From positions 1 through 64,000 of the forward strand of contig JAHQIW010002009.1 of NCBI GenBank assembly GCA_019055375.1: 64,000 bases of DNA, in the 5' to 3' direction. The translations under genes were made by a program, and so were the position numbers. Source of the stretch: Parelaphostrongylus tenuis (taxonomy: Eukaryota > Nematoda > Chromadorea > Rhabditida > Metastrongylidae). The notes beneath the pieces are model-generated. The model saw only the letters and a program-made list of their open reading frames with translations, did not search any database and was not told the origin of the DNA. Positions within the stretch are counted from its first letter, which is position 1, and the number at the start of each line of letters is the position of its first letter. Below, piece after piece: positions 1-12,059 of this stretch.

Positions 1-341
1 CTTACATGCAATTTTTACTCATCATCCTTACTGTTGTTTTAGTTCTTCAATTCTCCTGCATGCATTGGATCTCTTGACGAATGAACAGATTTTTATACAC
101 TATAAAAATACTGATGAATAAGAAAGGCGAGGTAATAAGAAAACGCAAATCTCAGCAATTCCAAGGATGTGCTAGAAACACACCCTTTCGGGGCGCCTGC
201 TACTACCGGGGCGCTTGTCCTGCTACGACTTTGCGATATAAGGTAACGATTCCTTCAGGAACCTCTCCGTCAATGCTTTGCTTTGGTAGGCACCTATCGG
301 CGTCAAATCCACCCAAACTGATCGTTATTAGACATAATTCC

Positions 342-393
<52 letters not shown>

Positions 394-484
394 GTACATA
401 TACGCATGTATGTGCATGTTTGCGCATGTTTACACGTAAATACACATATCTATATGCATGCATAGATAAATGTGTATATATATG

Positions 485-515
<31 letters not shown>

Positions 516-522
516 CTATACA
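342..522. repeat. TA-rich microsatellite
   Basis: An uninterrupted (TA)n run of about 45 bp is followed by TATG/TACA-type imperfect repeats. It creates spurious Ile/Tyr open frames on both strands that are not genes. Confidence 0.95.
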
Positions 523-699
523 TGTCTTTCGGAAAACTTTCTGCATTCGAAAGTGATTAGACGAAAGTTCAACTCTTGCCCGAAGTTCAAGTTTTGCACA
601 CCACTTGAACTAATGGTTTTCGGAACTGCCCTGACCTATTAGTTGAATAGTTTTAGAATATTGCATCTTCTACGATTTAATGGAGAAATAGAACAATAG

Positions 700-785
700 A
701 GGTGGTGGCCTAGGTGGTGTAGTGGTAGTACGCTTTACGTGGTACTGAAGCGCTAGCTCAACCTCCGCCAAGTTCGAATGTTTTG
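700..785 (+). repeat. tRNA-like SINE head (family C)
   Basis: GTGTAGTGGTAG resembles a Pol III A box, and AAGTTCGAATG about 50 bp downstream resembles a B box. The head motif recurs at 11418, 25976 and, inverted, at about 25840. It is not a folded tRNA gene: I see no matching acceptor stem. The surrounding 530-1430 sequence is otherwise old dispersed repeat with no gene signal. Confidence 0.5.
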
Positions 786-1439
786 CATGCCACTCAGTAC
801 TCTTCGATGTATATCTATAGCACCAGCATTTGAAACAACTTCGTAGTGCGTAGTAACAGTCATAAGAAGTGGGTTTCGCAAACTCAATCAATTCCGTCAT
901 TCTCATCCTAATTTGGCCCGTTGAGAAAAGCGCGCTTTTTGATTTTTGTTAAAGTTTTGGAGATTATTTGATAGCTTCAAACCTAGCAACTTCAACGGTG
1001 TTTTTTCTTCAAAATAAATTTTTCAATGAGCTACTACAGCAGAAATAAAATTGTATGTCACACTTGAACATTTTTCATTGAGCGAAGCTTCCCCCTAAGG
1101 AGTAACAATAACATTTGATGGCGCAAATCTCAACGATTTTGATGATTAATTCGATTTTCGGAAAGGCTTCCTAGCGTGCTGTAGCAGCCAAAGCAAATCT
1201 GAGAATTGTGCAGCACGCCATTGGAACCAACTTGCGCATTTTTTCAGTGCTTTAATAGGATTTCGCGACATCGGCCGGCAAGCTATTACGCTTTTCTCAG
1301 CGCCAGTTTGCAAAACCAAATCTTCTTTGAACACTGCAGTGCACTTTGAAGTCCTATGCAAAAGCCATGTACACTCGTTGAAATCGACGAGATTTGTGGT
1401 ATCGAACGGTTATTGAAAGTTTGAGGGAAAACGGTTCTT

Positions 1440-2262
1440 TCTAATTAGGAGGGAACAATCTGAAAACCGATCTCATTTGCTAGAGAACAACTTTACATAG
1501 AAGTGTTAGAAACCAGTTGGAGGGTGAGATTTCAGGTTACACCGCCGCATTGTCCGGTTTCCAAAACACTTCTTTATAACGCTGTAACATTTCATATAAA
1601 ATCGTGTTTCATAAAAACACGTGTCTTGTCCTCTATTTCACTTATTTTTCGCTGGGCAAAACTCCTTTCTTAGAGTGCTAATACTCAAACTATAGCAGAA
1701 ACTTTGAAGACTCTGGTCTTCGATTCGTGCTTATACCTCGGCGGGCAGAGCTCTTTCTTTAGACTATAGTAATCATCTGGTAGCGTGATGTTTCCTAATC
1801 CTAGCGATGTGCTTATTTTATAGAAATACGGTTCAGTAGGGAGCACACGATTGAGTTTTACATTTTTGGCAAGTTCGATAAGGCAAGGGCCGTGGCAGGG
1901 GCGGCCCGAAGCGGGACGATTGACATTTTGTTATTCAATTGGAAATTTTCCCTCTACTTTGACGGAAACTCCAGATAAAACAATTTGCAAGGAGACTACG
2001 AAAACTCCTCTAGACTTCGATATGTCATTCGGCTTCCAGCGAATCATACACTCGATAAAAATGAAGATGAAACGCAGGAGTGAAATATGATTTTTGATCT
2101 GGATGATACTACGTCATAAAGGGTGTTTTGAAAAAGCGGCGTGGTAGGGCTGGAGCCTCAAGTATGTGCTTTCGAACAGTTACTAACACTCCTATGAAAT
2201 TTTCCTCTGCAGCGAATGAGATCAGTTTCTCCTTTGTTTCCTCCTAATCACAGAGAGCCGGG
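1440..2262. mobile_element. Foldback/MITE-like element, family A, copy 1
   Basis: The left end (TAATTAGGAGGGAACAA) and right end (TTGTTTCCTCCTAATCAC) are inverted. The inner arms also pair: AACACTTCTTTATAACGCTG on the left against CGTCATAAAGGGTGTTTTGAAA on the right. No transposase is visible, so it is a non-autonomous element. Sister copies lie at 18717-19473 and 35996-36796. Confidence 0.75.
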
Positions 2263-2494
2263 AAAACTTGTCCAGTGATAAATGCTTGAGTATGAAACAA
2301 AATTTTGTTTCCATTGTCACGTCCAAACAAGACGCAGTTTCAATAAGAAAGTTCTTTCTCAAGGTTTTCGACGAAAACTATCGAATGACTATTAGCAATT
2401 CAAGAAAAAGTAGAAACGCTTTTTCCTTATGACCTAAAATCGGTTGGAGATAATGGAAAGAAGAGCTAATTTTTTGCATATATATTTTCTCACT

Positions 2495-2790
2495 AAGTAA
2501 TCATGCTTCTCAGTACACAACCACACTGCTGTCACCATTCAATTTTTTCATTCGAATTTTCCGGGACACAGCAGCACCGGCCGCATTCGAGATGTCAGTA
2601 GATTAGTACGATTACCGCACTAAATCGTGCAAGTTGGCCAGCAGATCGACGGCCGGTGCAGAAGAGGCAAAAGAAATTGCTGAATTCTATTGAATTCTAT
2701 TTGGAATATCTTTTCAATAGAATCACGTCCTACTTCGTTTACCTGAGTGTATCAATTTGGAACTAATCTTCTCAGTCTCTTGTATGTATG
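2495..2790 (+). repeat. Exon-like repeated module, copy 1 (decayed)
   Basis: It starts with an ATGCTTCTCA..CAACCACA lead, then TTCGAATTTTCCGGGACA, a region matching the 3786 copy, and a tail (ATCACGTCCTACTTCGTTTAC). The same order is seen near 3786, 5340 and 6308. Stops interrupt this copy. Confidence 0.5.
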
Positions 2791-3785
2791 TGTATTACTG
2801 TTTACAGTGTGTTATGCCTCTAAAGCACACAACTGCAATGTTGTCTAAATTCAATTTTTTGATGCTCTTCCGTGGTCGCAATTCATTTTTCATCCCATTG
2901 TGGACAGTGACTTTTGCGTTCTATTGGAGCCTCTAGTAGTCATTGTACAGCTTAATTCCCGATGGTCCCAAGCTTCTCAAGAACGCCCTTTTCTTGCGCT
3001 CTAGCAGCGAAAATAAAATTAGTGTCGCGCGTTCTCGCACGTATTTTCGGTATTTTTTCCAAACTTTTTTCTCCGCTTGGTGAAAGTTCCTAGTTCTTCG
3101 TAATAGAATTACGAAAAAAATTTGTTGCTATCGTTTTATGCGCATATGCTTCTATTCTCACTCATATTGCAAAATAAACTCTCCATTAAGTTTATGCCTA
3201 TGCCTACTTGTGCCATACGTAATCTCTTTTCGCTCTTCCAACGCTGCTTGAAAACCTTTTTCGAAAATCAGGTGTAACTGTTGGAATCGCCTGTATGTGC
3301 GCTAACAGAAAATTACTGTACTTGTATCGTAAGCAAATTCGCAAGCCGTAAGTCAGCAAGCACCTCGGTGCTGTTTGATACGAGTGTTGAAGAGATCCCA
3401 TTTCGACAGTCATCCACGCACAGAGCAAAAATTACATGCCGTGTGTCAAATTCAATTCTATTTTAGCTTCTGCGGCGTACCTATAAAGCCTTACCAAAAA
3501 TGAGAATTGTGTTGAAATTGTTAAAATTTCAGCTATCGAATGATTATTATATGTCTAAAGGATAATTCTGTCCGTCGTAAACAAAGCGTCAAAGTCCGCC
3601 ACCTGTGAGATTGATTATTTCCGCTGCTACAGCGCACGAAGGCTTTCTAGAAGCTAGGTGCATTATCAAAATCGCCGAGATTCGAGCTATCGAATGATCG
3701 TCAAAAGTCCGAAGAGAGCGGGAATGACCTTGTTTGTGAAGGGTTGAAAAATGAACTGAAATATCGTAATTTTTTTTTACTCAAA

Positions 3786-4010
3786 CTCTTCAGGACGACA
3801 GCTGCCCAGATCCTCTGGAACCTCCGGTCGATTCACGCGGCCGCGGCACCGAGTCGTGCTGGTTGACCGACAAATCTAAATGGCAAAAGCGCTCCAAGCG
3901 TCGAATAGTTTGCGAAACAAAGGTACGTTAACTGGAGTGAATTTAAATGACACTCTTATACGTTTTTAGAGAAATCACGTCCTGTTTTGTTTACGTGAAT
4001 GCGCGAAGCT
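3786..4010 (+). CDS. Possible isolated exon within repeated module, copy 2
   Basis: After a pyrimidine-rich CTCTTCAG acceptor, the segment at about 3793-3921 is open for 43 codons. It is rich in Asp, Pro, Arg and Lys (DDSCPDPLEPP at the start, KWQKRSKRRIVCETK at the end) and is followed by a consensus GTACGT donor. I do not recognise the protein. The flanking module recurs at 2495, 5340 and 6308 and, weakly, near 54770, so it may be a duplicated gene fragment or part of a repeat. Only this copy keeps the frame fully open. Confidence 0.3.
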
Positions 4011-4512
4011 AAAATTTCTATGTTCAAAATTCTAGTGTTCAAAATTTTGAAGGATTTGGGCTTTCAAATTTTGAAAACTTTTTTCCGGCATTTTTTGTGC
4101 GAACGTGTTAAATCAGATAAGATAGTTTTTCATTTTCAAATACTTTGATTATTCTGTAATTCTGTTATTGAGCGAACATGAGGATGTTTGCAGTTAAATA
4201 CGGACTATATGGCCTGTCTTTATTTTTAGTATGAACCTCTGCATAGTTTCCATACATCTCCCTCTCGCGCAGTTGTCGTCCATGGTGATGATCTGTTTCG
4301 AATATAATGACCTACACGGGACCCATTCCGTGATTCTGAACTCGCTGCCATCTGCGGATGCGCATGGTTGACGTTACCCACAAACGTGTTGGCTAATCGT
4401 TTGGGTGATCTCTCAAGAGGATGCAGCCCACTCCAGCTGTTGTTCTCGTCCATTTGTCATCTGTTCTTCTTCTTATGTGGCCAACTCACCTGCCTTTTTG
4501 TTATTGGTGTAA

Positions 4513-4700
4513 GTCGTTCTATAAGTTTCGGCACTGGAGCAATAAGCACCAAATTTATCAATCAAAAGTAAATGGAACTGCATAATTCTGGTATTGTTCA
4601 ATTGTGCATTCGCTTGCGAACATTTTGCTATGCAAGTAACGTGTACAACTTCTAAAACGGAGCTGTTCTGCGAATAAATTTGTTTACTACTCAAGTACAG
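4513..4700 (+). mobile_element. Family-B MITE, single end
   Basis: GTCGTTCTATAAGTTTCGGC and the following roughly 150 bp match the left ends of the elements at 22786 and 26998. The inverted right end is not found nearby, so this is a truncated copy. Confidence 0.55.
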
Positions 4701-5339
4701 CTGGCGCGTTGGGGAAAGTACTAGTGAATCGGTATGCAACATCAATGGAGCTTTCTGTTGACTACTTGCCTTACTTTTGGTTTTTTTCTTTTCTACTCTT
4801 ATTAGGTGTTTTTTTTCTTGAGGATTTCTGAAATACTGAATTGCAAGAATTAGAACGCTCTTATCTATGAAATTTTAGGGTACTTACGATTGTGCTCTGG
4901 ATATGATGCTAAGACCATTTTGAGGTTCAAACAGAAGTTTTCCTTTGAGAAGTAGTGTTCTACCTTGTTTTTTTCCCCTGCACTTGTTTTCCTAAGGCGA
5001 TTATTGCGTTTATTGTGATCTCTTCTTCTGTGTATATCTAAGCTATCTCGATCACCTTTCAAAGTTTGCAAGTTTATAGAAAGCGAAAAAAGAGACTTAT
5101 GGGATAATTCATGGGAATTTTTACTGTCCTTTCGCCTTGTCGTATTCGCCTTCCATATTGTACTGCTACAACTCATAAAGAAAGTTGTTTCGTAAATTAA
5201 GTGCAATTTTTTATAACATCGGCAGATTCAAAGCTATCAAATGATTACTAAAAGTCTTGAAAAACTGGAAAGCTTGCTCCTTAAAGAATGAAGAATGGAT
5301 TCAGAAAACATATTTGTAGCAATATTCTATTCGAATTCT

Positions 5340-5660
5340 CCAGGACAAGAGCGGCACTGATTCCCTTCATGTGGCCGCTCGACTAACGCAACCATGCCGC
5401 CGAATCACACTAGTGAACCGGCAGATCATAGCAGTCTATAAAAGCGCATATAACGCGTAGAGATTTGGAAGCAAACGTAAAAGTAAGTTAGACTAGCTGA
5501 ATCGAATTGATATTCGAAATAAGTTTTCAGTCGATTGACGTCCTACCTCGCCTGCTTAAATGTATCAAAGTGGAAGTAGTTTGCTCAATATCTCTACGTA
5601 TATTGCATTGCACTATGTAATATGCTTCTCAATCGTGCAACCACATCATTTGGCATTTTA
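5340..5660 (+). repeat. Exon-like repeated module, copy 3
   Basis: TTCGAATTCTCCAGGACA begins the module. The tail (TTGACGTCCTACCTCGCCTG) and the ATATGCTTCTCAATCGTGCA lead of the next unit follow. In-frame stops interrupt the exon-like part. Confidence 0.45.
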
Positions 5661-6307
5661 CTGTTAGTATTGTGGAGTTTATTTCACAAATTCTCTAATT
5701 CTGCGACGTTTATACACTTGACAAGCCATAAACAACTTGCCATATCATCACAAAATAATATATAATCGGATGCTGATTGAGAATCAAACACTTTGTATCG
5801 CACATCATGCGCTGTACAGGTCTTCTATTTCTTATGTAATGCATAATGTTTTTTGTGTCTGTGTATCTTGTCAACCGCTTGCCACTTAGCTATGAATTTT
5901 CGAGGCGATCAATATTTTTTCCTCATTTTAGTGTGACATCTTACGACATCTCAAGTATGCCAAAGTCCACCATCCCTCACAGCACAAAGGTGAGAGGCTT
6001 GTTCTTTGCCCTTACAAAGTTGTTCTTATTAATGCGCTTTCTGTGCGATCTTACTCGTTTTCTAAATCATTTCAAAGCTCGAGTTTTCCTTTCCTGTCTA
6101 GAAATTGTGTGTTCATCTGAAGAATTTGAGAAAGATGGAGTTAAGCTAATCAAACGTCTTGAAACGTTCTATATGCTAGAACGATTAGCAATACTCTTCC
6201 TGAGTGAGCTGACGAAGCTCCAGAGTATCTGCAAAGAAAAACACTGCAATAAGTGACGTAACGTCGTTTTTGCTACTCGCTTTATTTATTAAGTGTGTGT
6301 GCTATTT

Positions 6308-6500
6308 TACTATGTAATATGCTTCTCAAGCGCGCAACCACATTCGTGTCAGCATTGGGTCTTTTACTCGGATTATTCCAGGACATTCCAGCTAGCTGCG
6401 AAATGGCACTAACAAGAAGCCGACCGACAATTCAAGGCATTCTAATAAAGCGCGTTCTATTATATTTCTGATAGACTCTTATCTCTTTGAAGAGTATATC
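6308..6500 (+). repeat. Exon-like repeated module, copy 4
   Basis: It starts with the lead TATGCTTCTCAAGCGCGCAA, then GGATTATTCCAGGACATTCC, aligning with the earlier copies. The region 6500-7320 has no supported feature. Confidence 0.4.
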
Positions 6501-7324
6501 CTGCGGCGATCATCTGGCGTTCAAAGAACCTTAGGCATCTTGTAGTGCAGTCATGGTCATAACTACAATTCTTTTCTTTAAAATGCATAGAGATTTTCTG
6601 ACACGTGGTCTCTATTCAGTCATATTATGCTAGTCCGCGTGCCAACAATGCATTCCTCAATTTTTCATAACATGTGATTTGTACATTGACTTTTCCTACA
6701 TACAAATCATTCAACAATCCTCAGTTTGAGATGCAAACATCGCTTGTTTTCTCTGTCCCATAGATTACCATGTATATGTGTCATTTTTTTGACCTTCATG
6801 TATTTCTCTTCTTTCTTCACAGTGCCTTAGAAAAGAATTCAATGTAGTTCAATCAGTTATCTACTGCCCTTGGCATCCACATCCTTTATTCACCTTTGAC
6901 CACTTCACAAAGTAGTATTTAGTTGTCAGCTCACACTTGTTGATACCTCGCTGTCGTCATGTATGTGATTATTAGTGATATAAAAGGTTCACCAACCGAG
7001 TTTAAGTTTACAAATTGCAAGGTAAATACCTCTGGATGCACGTTCTTATTTGGGGAAATTACCAAAGCAGTTTTACTTAGAACTTATGAAGCCTTGGAAA
7101 ACTGACTCCATAATAAGCGATATGTTTTATCATGAGTCGTCATTTACTTTCATAAACAATTTTCCCAATAAAAAACACTTCATCCACTGATCAGAGCTAC
7201 TAAAGGGCTCAAAAATGACTCAATCTACTGGCTTGACAAAAAATATCCTTGACAACCACTGAGAATTCGAAGTTGACACGTAAATTAAATCAAGAACAAC
7301 GATAATCATTCTTCTAAATAAAGC

Positions 7325-7640
7325 CCATCATTATCCTACGATCTTCTGCCAACGATCGACAAGCTTCCGGATCTGATCAATATGGCCAATCCTTGAGTCC
7401 GAAACCGAAGAACTCCTGAAATGCCTCTTCAACTTGATCAAATGTCTCAAATCAGCGTCCATGCAGGAGAAGTTGGACTGAGCAAAAAAGGTCATTATTG
7501 GACGGAGCAGCATCTGGAATGTAGGCTGGATGCAGCAAGACCTCGAGTCCCTCCAATTCACCTAACTTTTACTTAGTCTTCTTTACGGTGTGAGATTTGT
7601 TATTGTCTTTCTGAAACAGCGCGCTTTTGACGAATCAATT
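7325..7640 (-). pseudogene. Dead mariner transposase, C-terminal part
   Basis: On the minus strand the reading gives QKDNNKSHT (the mariner QDNA-PH motif carrying the second catalytic Asp). After one stop it continues EVLLHPAYIPDAAPSNND, the mariner HPPYSPDLAPSDY box with the third catalytic Asp, and then KLVDRWQKIVG near the C-terminus. The N-terminal half and the ends are not found. It is inactive. Confidence 0.75.
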
Positions 7641-8914
7641 TCGAATATGACTAGCGTATAACTATAACTAGCGTTGCCTGTGGGAGATTTTATGGAAATA
7701 CTTTTATGATATTCCCATAAATTTACAAAAAATTGATACTGTGTGAAACAAGCTCGAAATTTCAAATTTTCGCGGGTGGCGGAATTATTTCAAGACCTGG
7801 TATTCAAGGAGACATTTTTCGAGTGCTCTTCAGATGAAGTGTAAAATTATCCCTTAGGTTGGCGTTAGTCCTAGTCCTAAATGCAAAAGGCTCATGAAGA
7901 TGTATCACTGGAATACCATCTGCCTTTTTTCCCGGTTTTTATCACTACAAAAAGCTCTGAATAGTGTCTAACTGAGCTGATCATCGAGCAGTAAAGGACT
8001 TCGAGCTATGTTACCGTGCCGCAAAATGCGACTGAAGGAATCTTTGCAACTACACTGATTTGCTTCATAAGTATGCTTTAGAAGTTCTCCATTATCACGC
8101 CGATACTGTTTTCCGCTTGTTTCTGCAGAACGCCAAAAATATTTGAAGATATCAAAGCGAGTGCGATCCTATCTATCAACGATCCTATCAGCTATCGTCG
8201 ATAATTAAAGGGAAGCGTTCGGAGTGGAAAGCCTTCGACTATCATCGCAGCAGTAACATAAAACAGTGTAACTTTTCCTTCGATACTTAGTCTTTCTTAC
8301 AAAAGTACAAGTCAGATTATATGGATAAGTAATTTTGAAGAAGGTAAGATTAGCATGAGCGGCTTGTGGACCTGGAAAAAGATTGAGACTTCTGACTCAA
8401 ACGCTCAATTTTTTGATTCAGCTACCACAGAAGTGTGCAGTGTTTCTTGTTATAGTGGTGTTCTCCTCCTCTTTCTATGTCTATTTTTACAGGAGAAGTG
8501 CATTGTTGAAAGTGCTGACAAAGAATACTTCAACATTTTCCCTCATCTGCTTTCTAGATCACAATAGTTTCATGAGTATCGTACAAGTTTTGATGGATTT
8601 CGTAATGTCAGCAGGTCTTTCCTTGCATTTTCCCCAACCGTGATAGGTCTGTTTTCACCTCCACTCATGTCGCACGCTTATTTTCTGAAAACGACTTAAA
8701 CTGAAGAATTAAGCCAATAAGCCGTGCATGGTTCTTCAAACACGAGCGATGCACACGCGGGCAGGAATGACGTATTTTTCGTATATCTATTGCACCTTAA
8801 GGCTTTTATTTGTCGAGTGGTAAAAGAGCAGAACTTTCATTATTTACCCACTATTGTATTCGTTAACCTGAGCTTAGAAAATGGTTTTGGCAAACATCGA
8901 TTTAGAATCGATTG

Positions 8915-9070
8915 ATTCTAAAATTTGAATCAAAGATTTAAAAAATTAAATTAATCAGAATAAAAAAATAAATAAAATTCAAAAATAAAATAATTAAAAA
9001 TAAATAAATTGATTAAAATAATTAGACTTGAATTAAAGATTTTAGATTTTGAATCGATTGATTTTTTTGC
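8915..9070. repeat. AT-rich hairpin
   Basis: ATCGATTGATTCTAAAA and ATTTTGAATCGATTGATT bracket an A/T-only core of about 100 bp. The flanking 7770-8910 and 9070-9880 hold no gene I can support. Confidence 0.5.
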
Positions 9071-9907
9071 TGTTGATTGGTTCTACATTGTGTAACACTC
9101 CACTATGAGTTCTTGTTAAAGTGCTGAATGAGTAAGTTCCAACATATATGGTGTATTCTACGATTCAGCTGATACCATGAGGTTGATATGAGAATTTATT
9201 CGGCTAATGTTTCGTTATCTTTATCTTCTTCAGAGTAGAATGATTCGAGTCGAATGATCAGTTGAAACCTAAATGTCACTCTACTGATTAGTGACGATAT
9301 CGAGGCCGAACGGAAAACGGTTTTGAAAGTATTGCTCGAACATATATGTTTGAAAGTTCAATGATGGGTGTAGTGCCCATTTAACCCACAGTTCAGTATT
9401 TTACTAATTTGCCGTGGATGATCCAGAAAATCCGTATCAACTGCAGGTCTTCTTCTAGTCGACTTCTCGAATGGATTACTAGATAAAATGTGCATTCGTT
9501 AATTATTGAACGCAAAATTAATATGAACGTGCATATAAACTGCGTTGTTCAGTCCTGATTGATAGATTTAGGAGCTTACTTCCAGCCGTCTCCCTCCTTA
9601 TCACAGCGAGTACGTTCATTTCAAAGTTAGCCTTTTGCCCACTGTATGGAGATGTTATGGAATTTTGTGGTCAGCCACATTGAGATACATCAGAATGCAG
9701 AGATTAGCGGTGAAACGGCTGCTTTCCTTGACACCTCTAAAGCAGCCAAAATTGAATATCCGCCGTGAAAATCGTGTTTATTTGTGTAGACAGGTGTTCC
9801 TTTTCAAAGACCATTAAATAATATCGTGCCAATCATAATTGTTCTAATACGATTTTGCTTATAAGCGTATCTTCTGCCTGTTTTCATACTGTCATCTATA
9901 ATTTCAA

Positions 9908-10067
9908 GATTGTGAAAATGATGTAGTGAGTACTGACGTAAAATCTTCACTCAACGACAATACAGAAGTTGTGATTCCTCAAGGAACCAGTGGAGGAGGA
10001 CAGACGAGTTCCCTGCCTTACGTGCGCAGTGTTGATACTGAGTCTCACTTTAACCCAACATTAGAAA
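9908..10067 (+). CDS. Possible isolated exon, unknown protein
   Basis: After a TTTCAAG acceptor, about 53 codons are open, with a hydrophilic coding-like composition (VVIPQGTSGGGQTSSLPYV, then SVDTESHFNPTLEK). They end in AAAAG/GTTAGC, a plausible donor. No other exon of the same gene is visible, and there is no link to MED12, whose start lies 3.5 kb downstream. Confidence 0.3.
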
Positions 10068-10384
10068 AGGTTAGCAGGCTCTTCTACTGAAAGATTTTTA
10101 TCGCTGGCACTGAATCTTTCATGTTAGTAGTAATCGCAAAGCGTTTCGGGATCCCGGCTTTCACATCATCCGTGAGCGGCCAGTTGATTTTCTTTTCTAC
10201 TTCTGCTTTTGATTTTGGCCTAACAACATCTTAGAATCAACAAGTAGAAAGCCCGGCCAAAGATCCGTCGCCGTAATCCATTTCTTGTAAACGACATCGT
10301 CGAAACCTGAAACGTCCTTGCAAGGTTACGTCACGAAGCCAAAGAGTAATATATGCACGACCAGCAATCTACCATTTGGAATAT

Positions 10385-10577
10385 GTGCTAAGGTCCGCAA
10401 CACTAGTGAAGACGGACCGTCCCAAAGGCAAGTCTGCGACCAATCCGGTACCATTTCAGCGACTCCGGAGGAGTGGATGGCTTGATGAGCCATGAGCGCG
10501 AGACGAACCATCGACCTTGCATGCAACGCGGAGGGCCTCTAACCACTGCGCTGCGTGCGCTCGACTAACACTTACAT
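10385..10577 (-). repeat. SINE-B, partial copy
   Basis: Minus-strand reading gives a tRNA-like head (GCGCAGTGGTTAGAGG, then GGTCGATGGTTCGTCTCGCG) followed by GCTCATGGCTCATCAAGCCA. It matches the full copy at 31318. The tail diverges. Confidence 0.6.
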
Positions 10578-10624
10578 ATTTAGACATTTTGTTGGTCCGT
10601 CTTCTTAGTGTTCTTTTTCTCGCT

Positions 10625-10830
10625 CTTTCTTTATTTCGTCTTCTTCCTGAAGATCATGGGATGCTGGTTGAGCGGCTCTCCTTGCAATCTCGAAGATAGC
10701 CTGGCTATGGCGTCCCATAAAGCACTCTTGTTGACTGCCGAAGAGGGTTGAGGAGTGGAGTTCGGCTCCACGCGCGCCGCGACGAGCATCATATCCACTC
10801 AGCCACGGCGCACTAACACTTACAGACAAG
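10625..10830 (-). repeat. SINE-A copy 1
   Basis: Minus-strand head GCCGTGGCTGAGTGGATATG is followed by a conserved body (GACGCCATAGCCAGGCT, TTGCAAGGAGAGCCGCTCAA). The same head-body order occurs at 59620 and 63559. The tRNA-like head and the lack of coding capacity point to a Pol III-derived SINE. Confidence 0.7.
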
Positions 10831-11064
10831 AAAAATTGAGTTTTGACTCACAATATTCAGTTTTCTAGCAAATTCTAGCGGTATAGCTATGGCCGATCGC
10901 TCTCCTTCATATACCACTTTTCTGAGGAAACTGCAACCATTATATTCTTGTCGGTTACTACAAGGACAAGTATCGTACTGACATCTCGATCGAAGTCAAC
11001 AGTGCAAATCAATCGATAGAGGAACCTGTCATCTACAATTCATATATTGATAAATAGATAAAGG

Positions 11065-11280
11065 ATAAAGCTCTCGGTTGTGATCAATCCATTGAGGGAT
11101 GCGCCATGCGTCCGCCTTCAATTTTTAGCTTCCTTTGAGGTGATTGAACAAGCCTGCTACCAACCTGAACTCGGCAGGATAGAGGCTCTCGTGAGGCATG
11201 AGCGTGGAATCGAACCATCGACCACTTGTGCGACGCAGAGCACCTGCAACCACTGCGCTACACGCGCTCACTGTGTAATA
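11065..11280 (-). repeat. SINE-B copy
   Basis: On the minus strand it reads GCGCAGTGGTTGCAGGTGCT, GGTCGATGGTTCGATTCC, and ends with the family tail (GGATGCGCCATGCGTCC region, GATTGATCACAACCGAGAGC). It is shorter internally than the 31318 copy. Confidence 0.65.
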
Positions 11281-11417
11281 TATAGTTATCCATTTCCCAT
11301 CAACTACTGAGAGACTGCATTTTTTATAAACCAAATTCTCTAGTCTAGCATTTAGTCAAACGAATTCAACGATACCCAGTGATATTCGGAATTTTCCATA
11401 TGTAAAGTGTAAGCAGC

Positions 11418-11500
11418 CCGATGGCCTCGATGATGTAGTGGTAGTAGGCGACGGCGGCACGCATGGAAACGCGGGGTACACCTCCCGCCCTCGGCGGATG
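11418..11500 (+). repeat. tRNA-like SINE head (family C)
   Basis: GGCCTCGATGATGTAGTGGTAG resembles the heads at 700 and 25976. The region 11500-12050 is AT-rich with no supported gene. Confidence 0.45.
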
Positions 11501-12059
11501 CATGTAAAGACTTGCAACAAGTCATGTCACGTTTTATTCGTATTTTTTCCATCAATACTATGAGAAATATAAAGCAATGTTTACTTTCATCCCAAAAACT
11601 AGTCGGTTTAGTATATTAATGATTTTAAGTAATCTAGAGAAAACGTTAATGAAAAAATTAATTACAATTTACGCAGCAGAAGTATAAAATCTAAATAAAC
11701 CATTAACCAAATAAACAAAATAACAGCAAACAATTTGATGAATTATGTTTTATTAACACCTATGTACAAAAATTTTCAAAGAAGGGTGCTCCAATCGCTA
11801 ATTGTTGACCTGAATGCACTTGATTTTTCATTATTCTGTAATTACATACACTGCACCATATTCGTCGGCGTAATCTTCACAAGAAGTCGCTTAATGAAAG
11901 AAAAAAGTGTTTATTGTTTATCGTTTGTTGTTTACTGCTTGCAAGTTTGTTTATCTCTGCCGTTTATATTTGTGTTGTTGTTTTATTTGTGTTTACTCTT
12001 CGTTCTTGATTGTATTTGCAGTTTATAGTCTATAGCTTACATCCAGAAAATTTCTTCCG

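Noticed and set aside
203..560. Tyr/Ile-rich open frames at the TA repeats here and near 47.7-48.1 and 49.4 kb
   Set aside because: They are artefacts of (TA)n and TATG repeats, open on both strands.
700..785. True tRNA gene
   Set aside because: A- and B-box-like motifs are present, but there is no acceptor stem or clear anticodon arm, and the head recurs in a repeat context.
5846..6256. 136-codon + frame as a gene
   Set aside because: No domain, no splice context and composition like the surroundings. It lies between two module copies, and I could not support it as coding.
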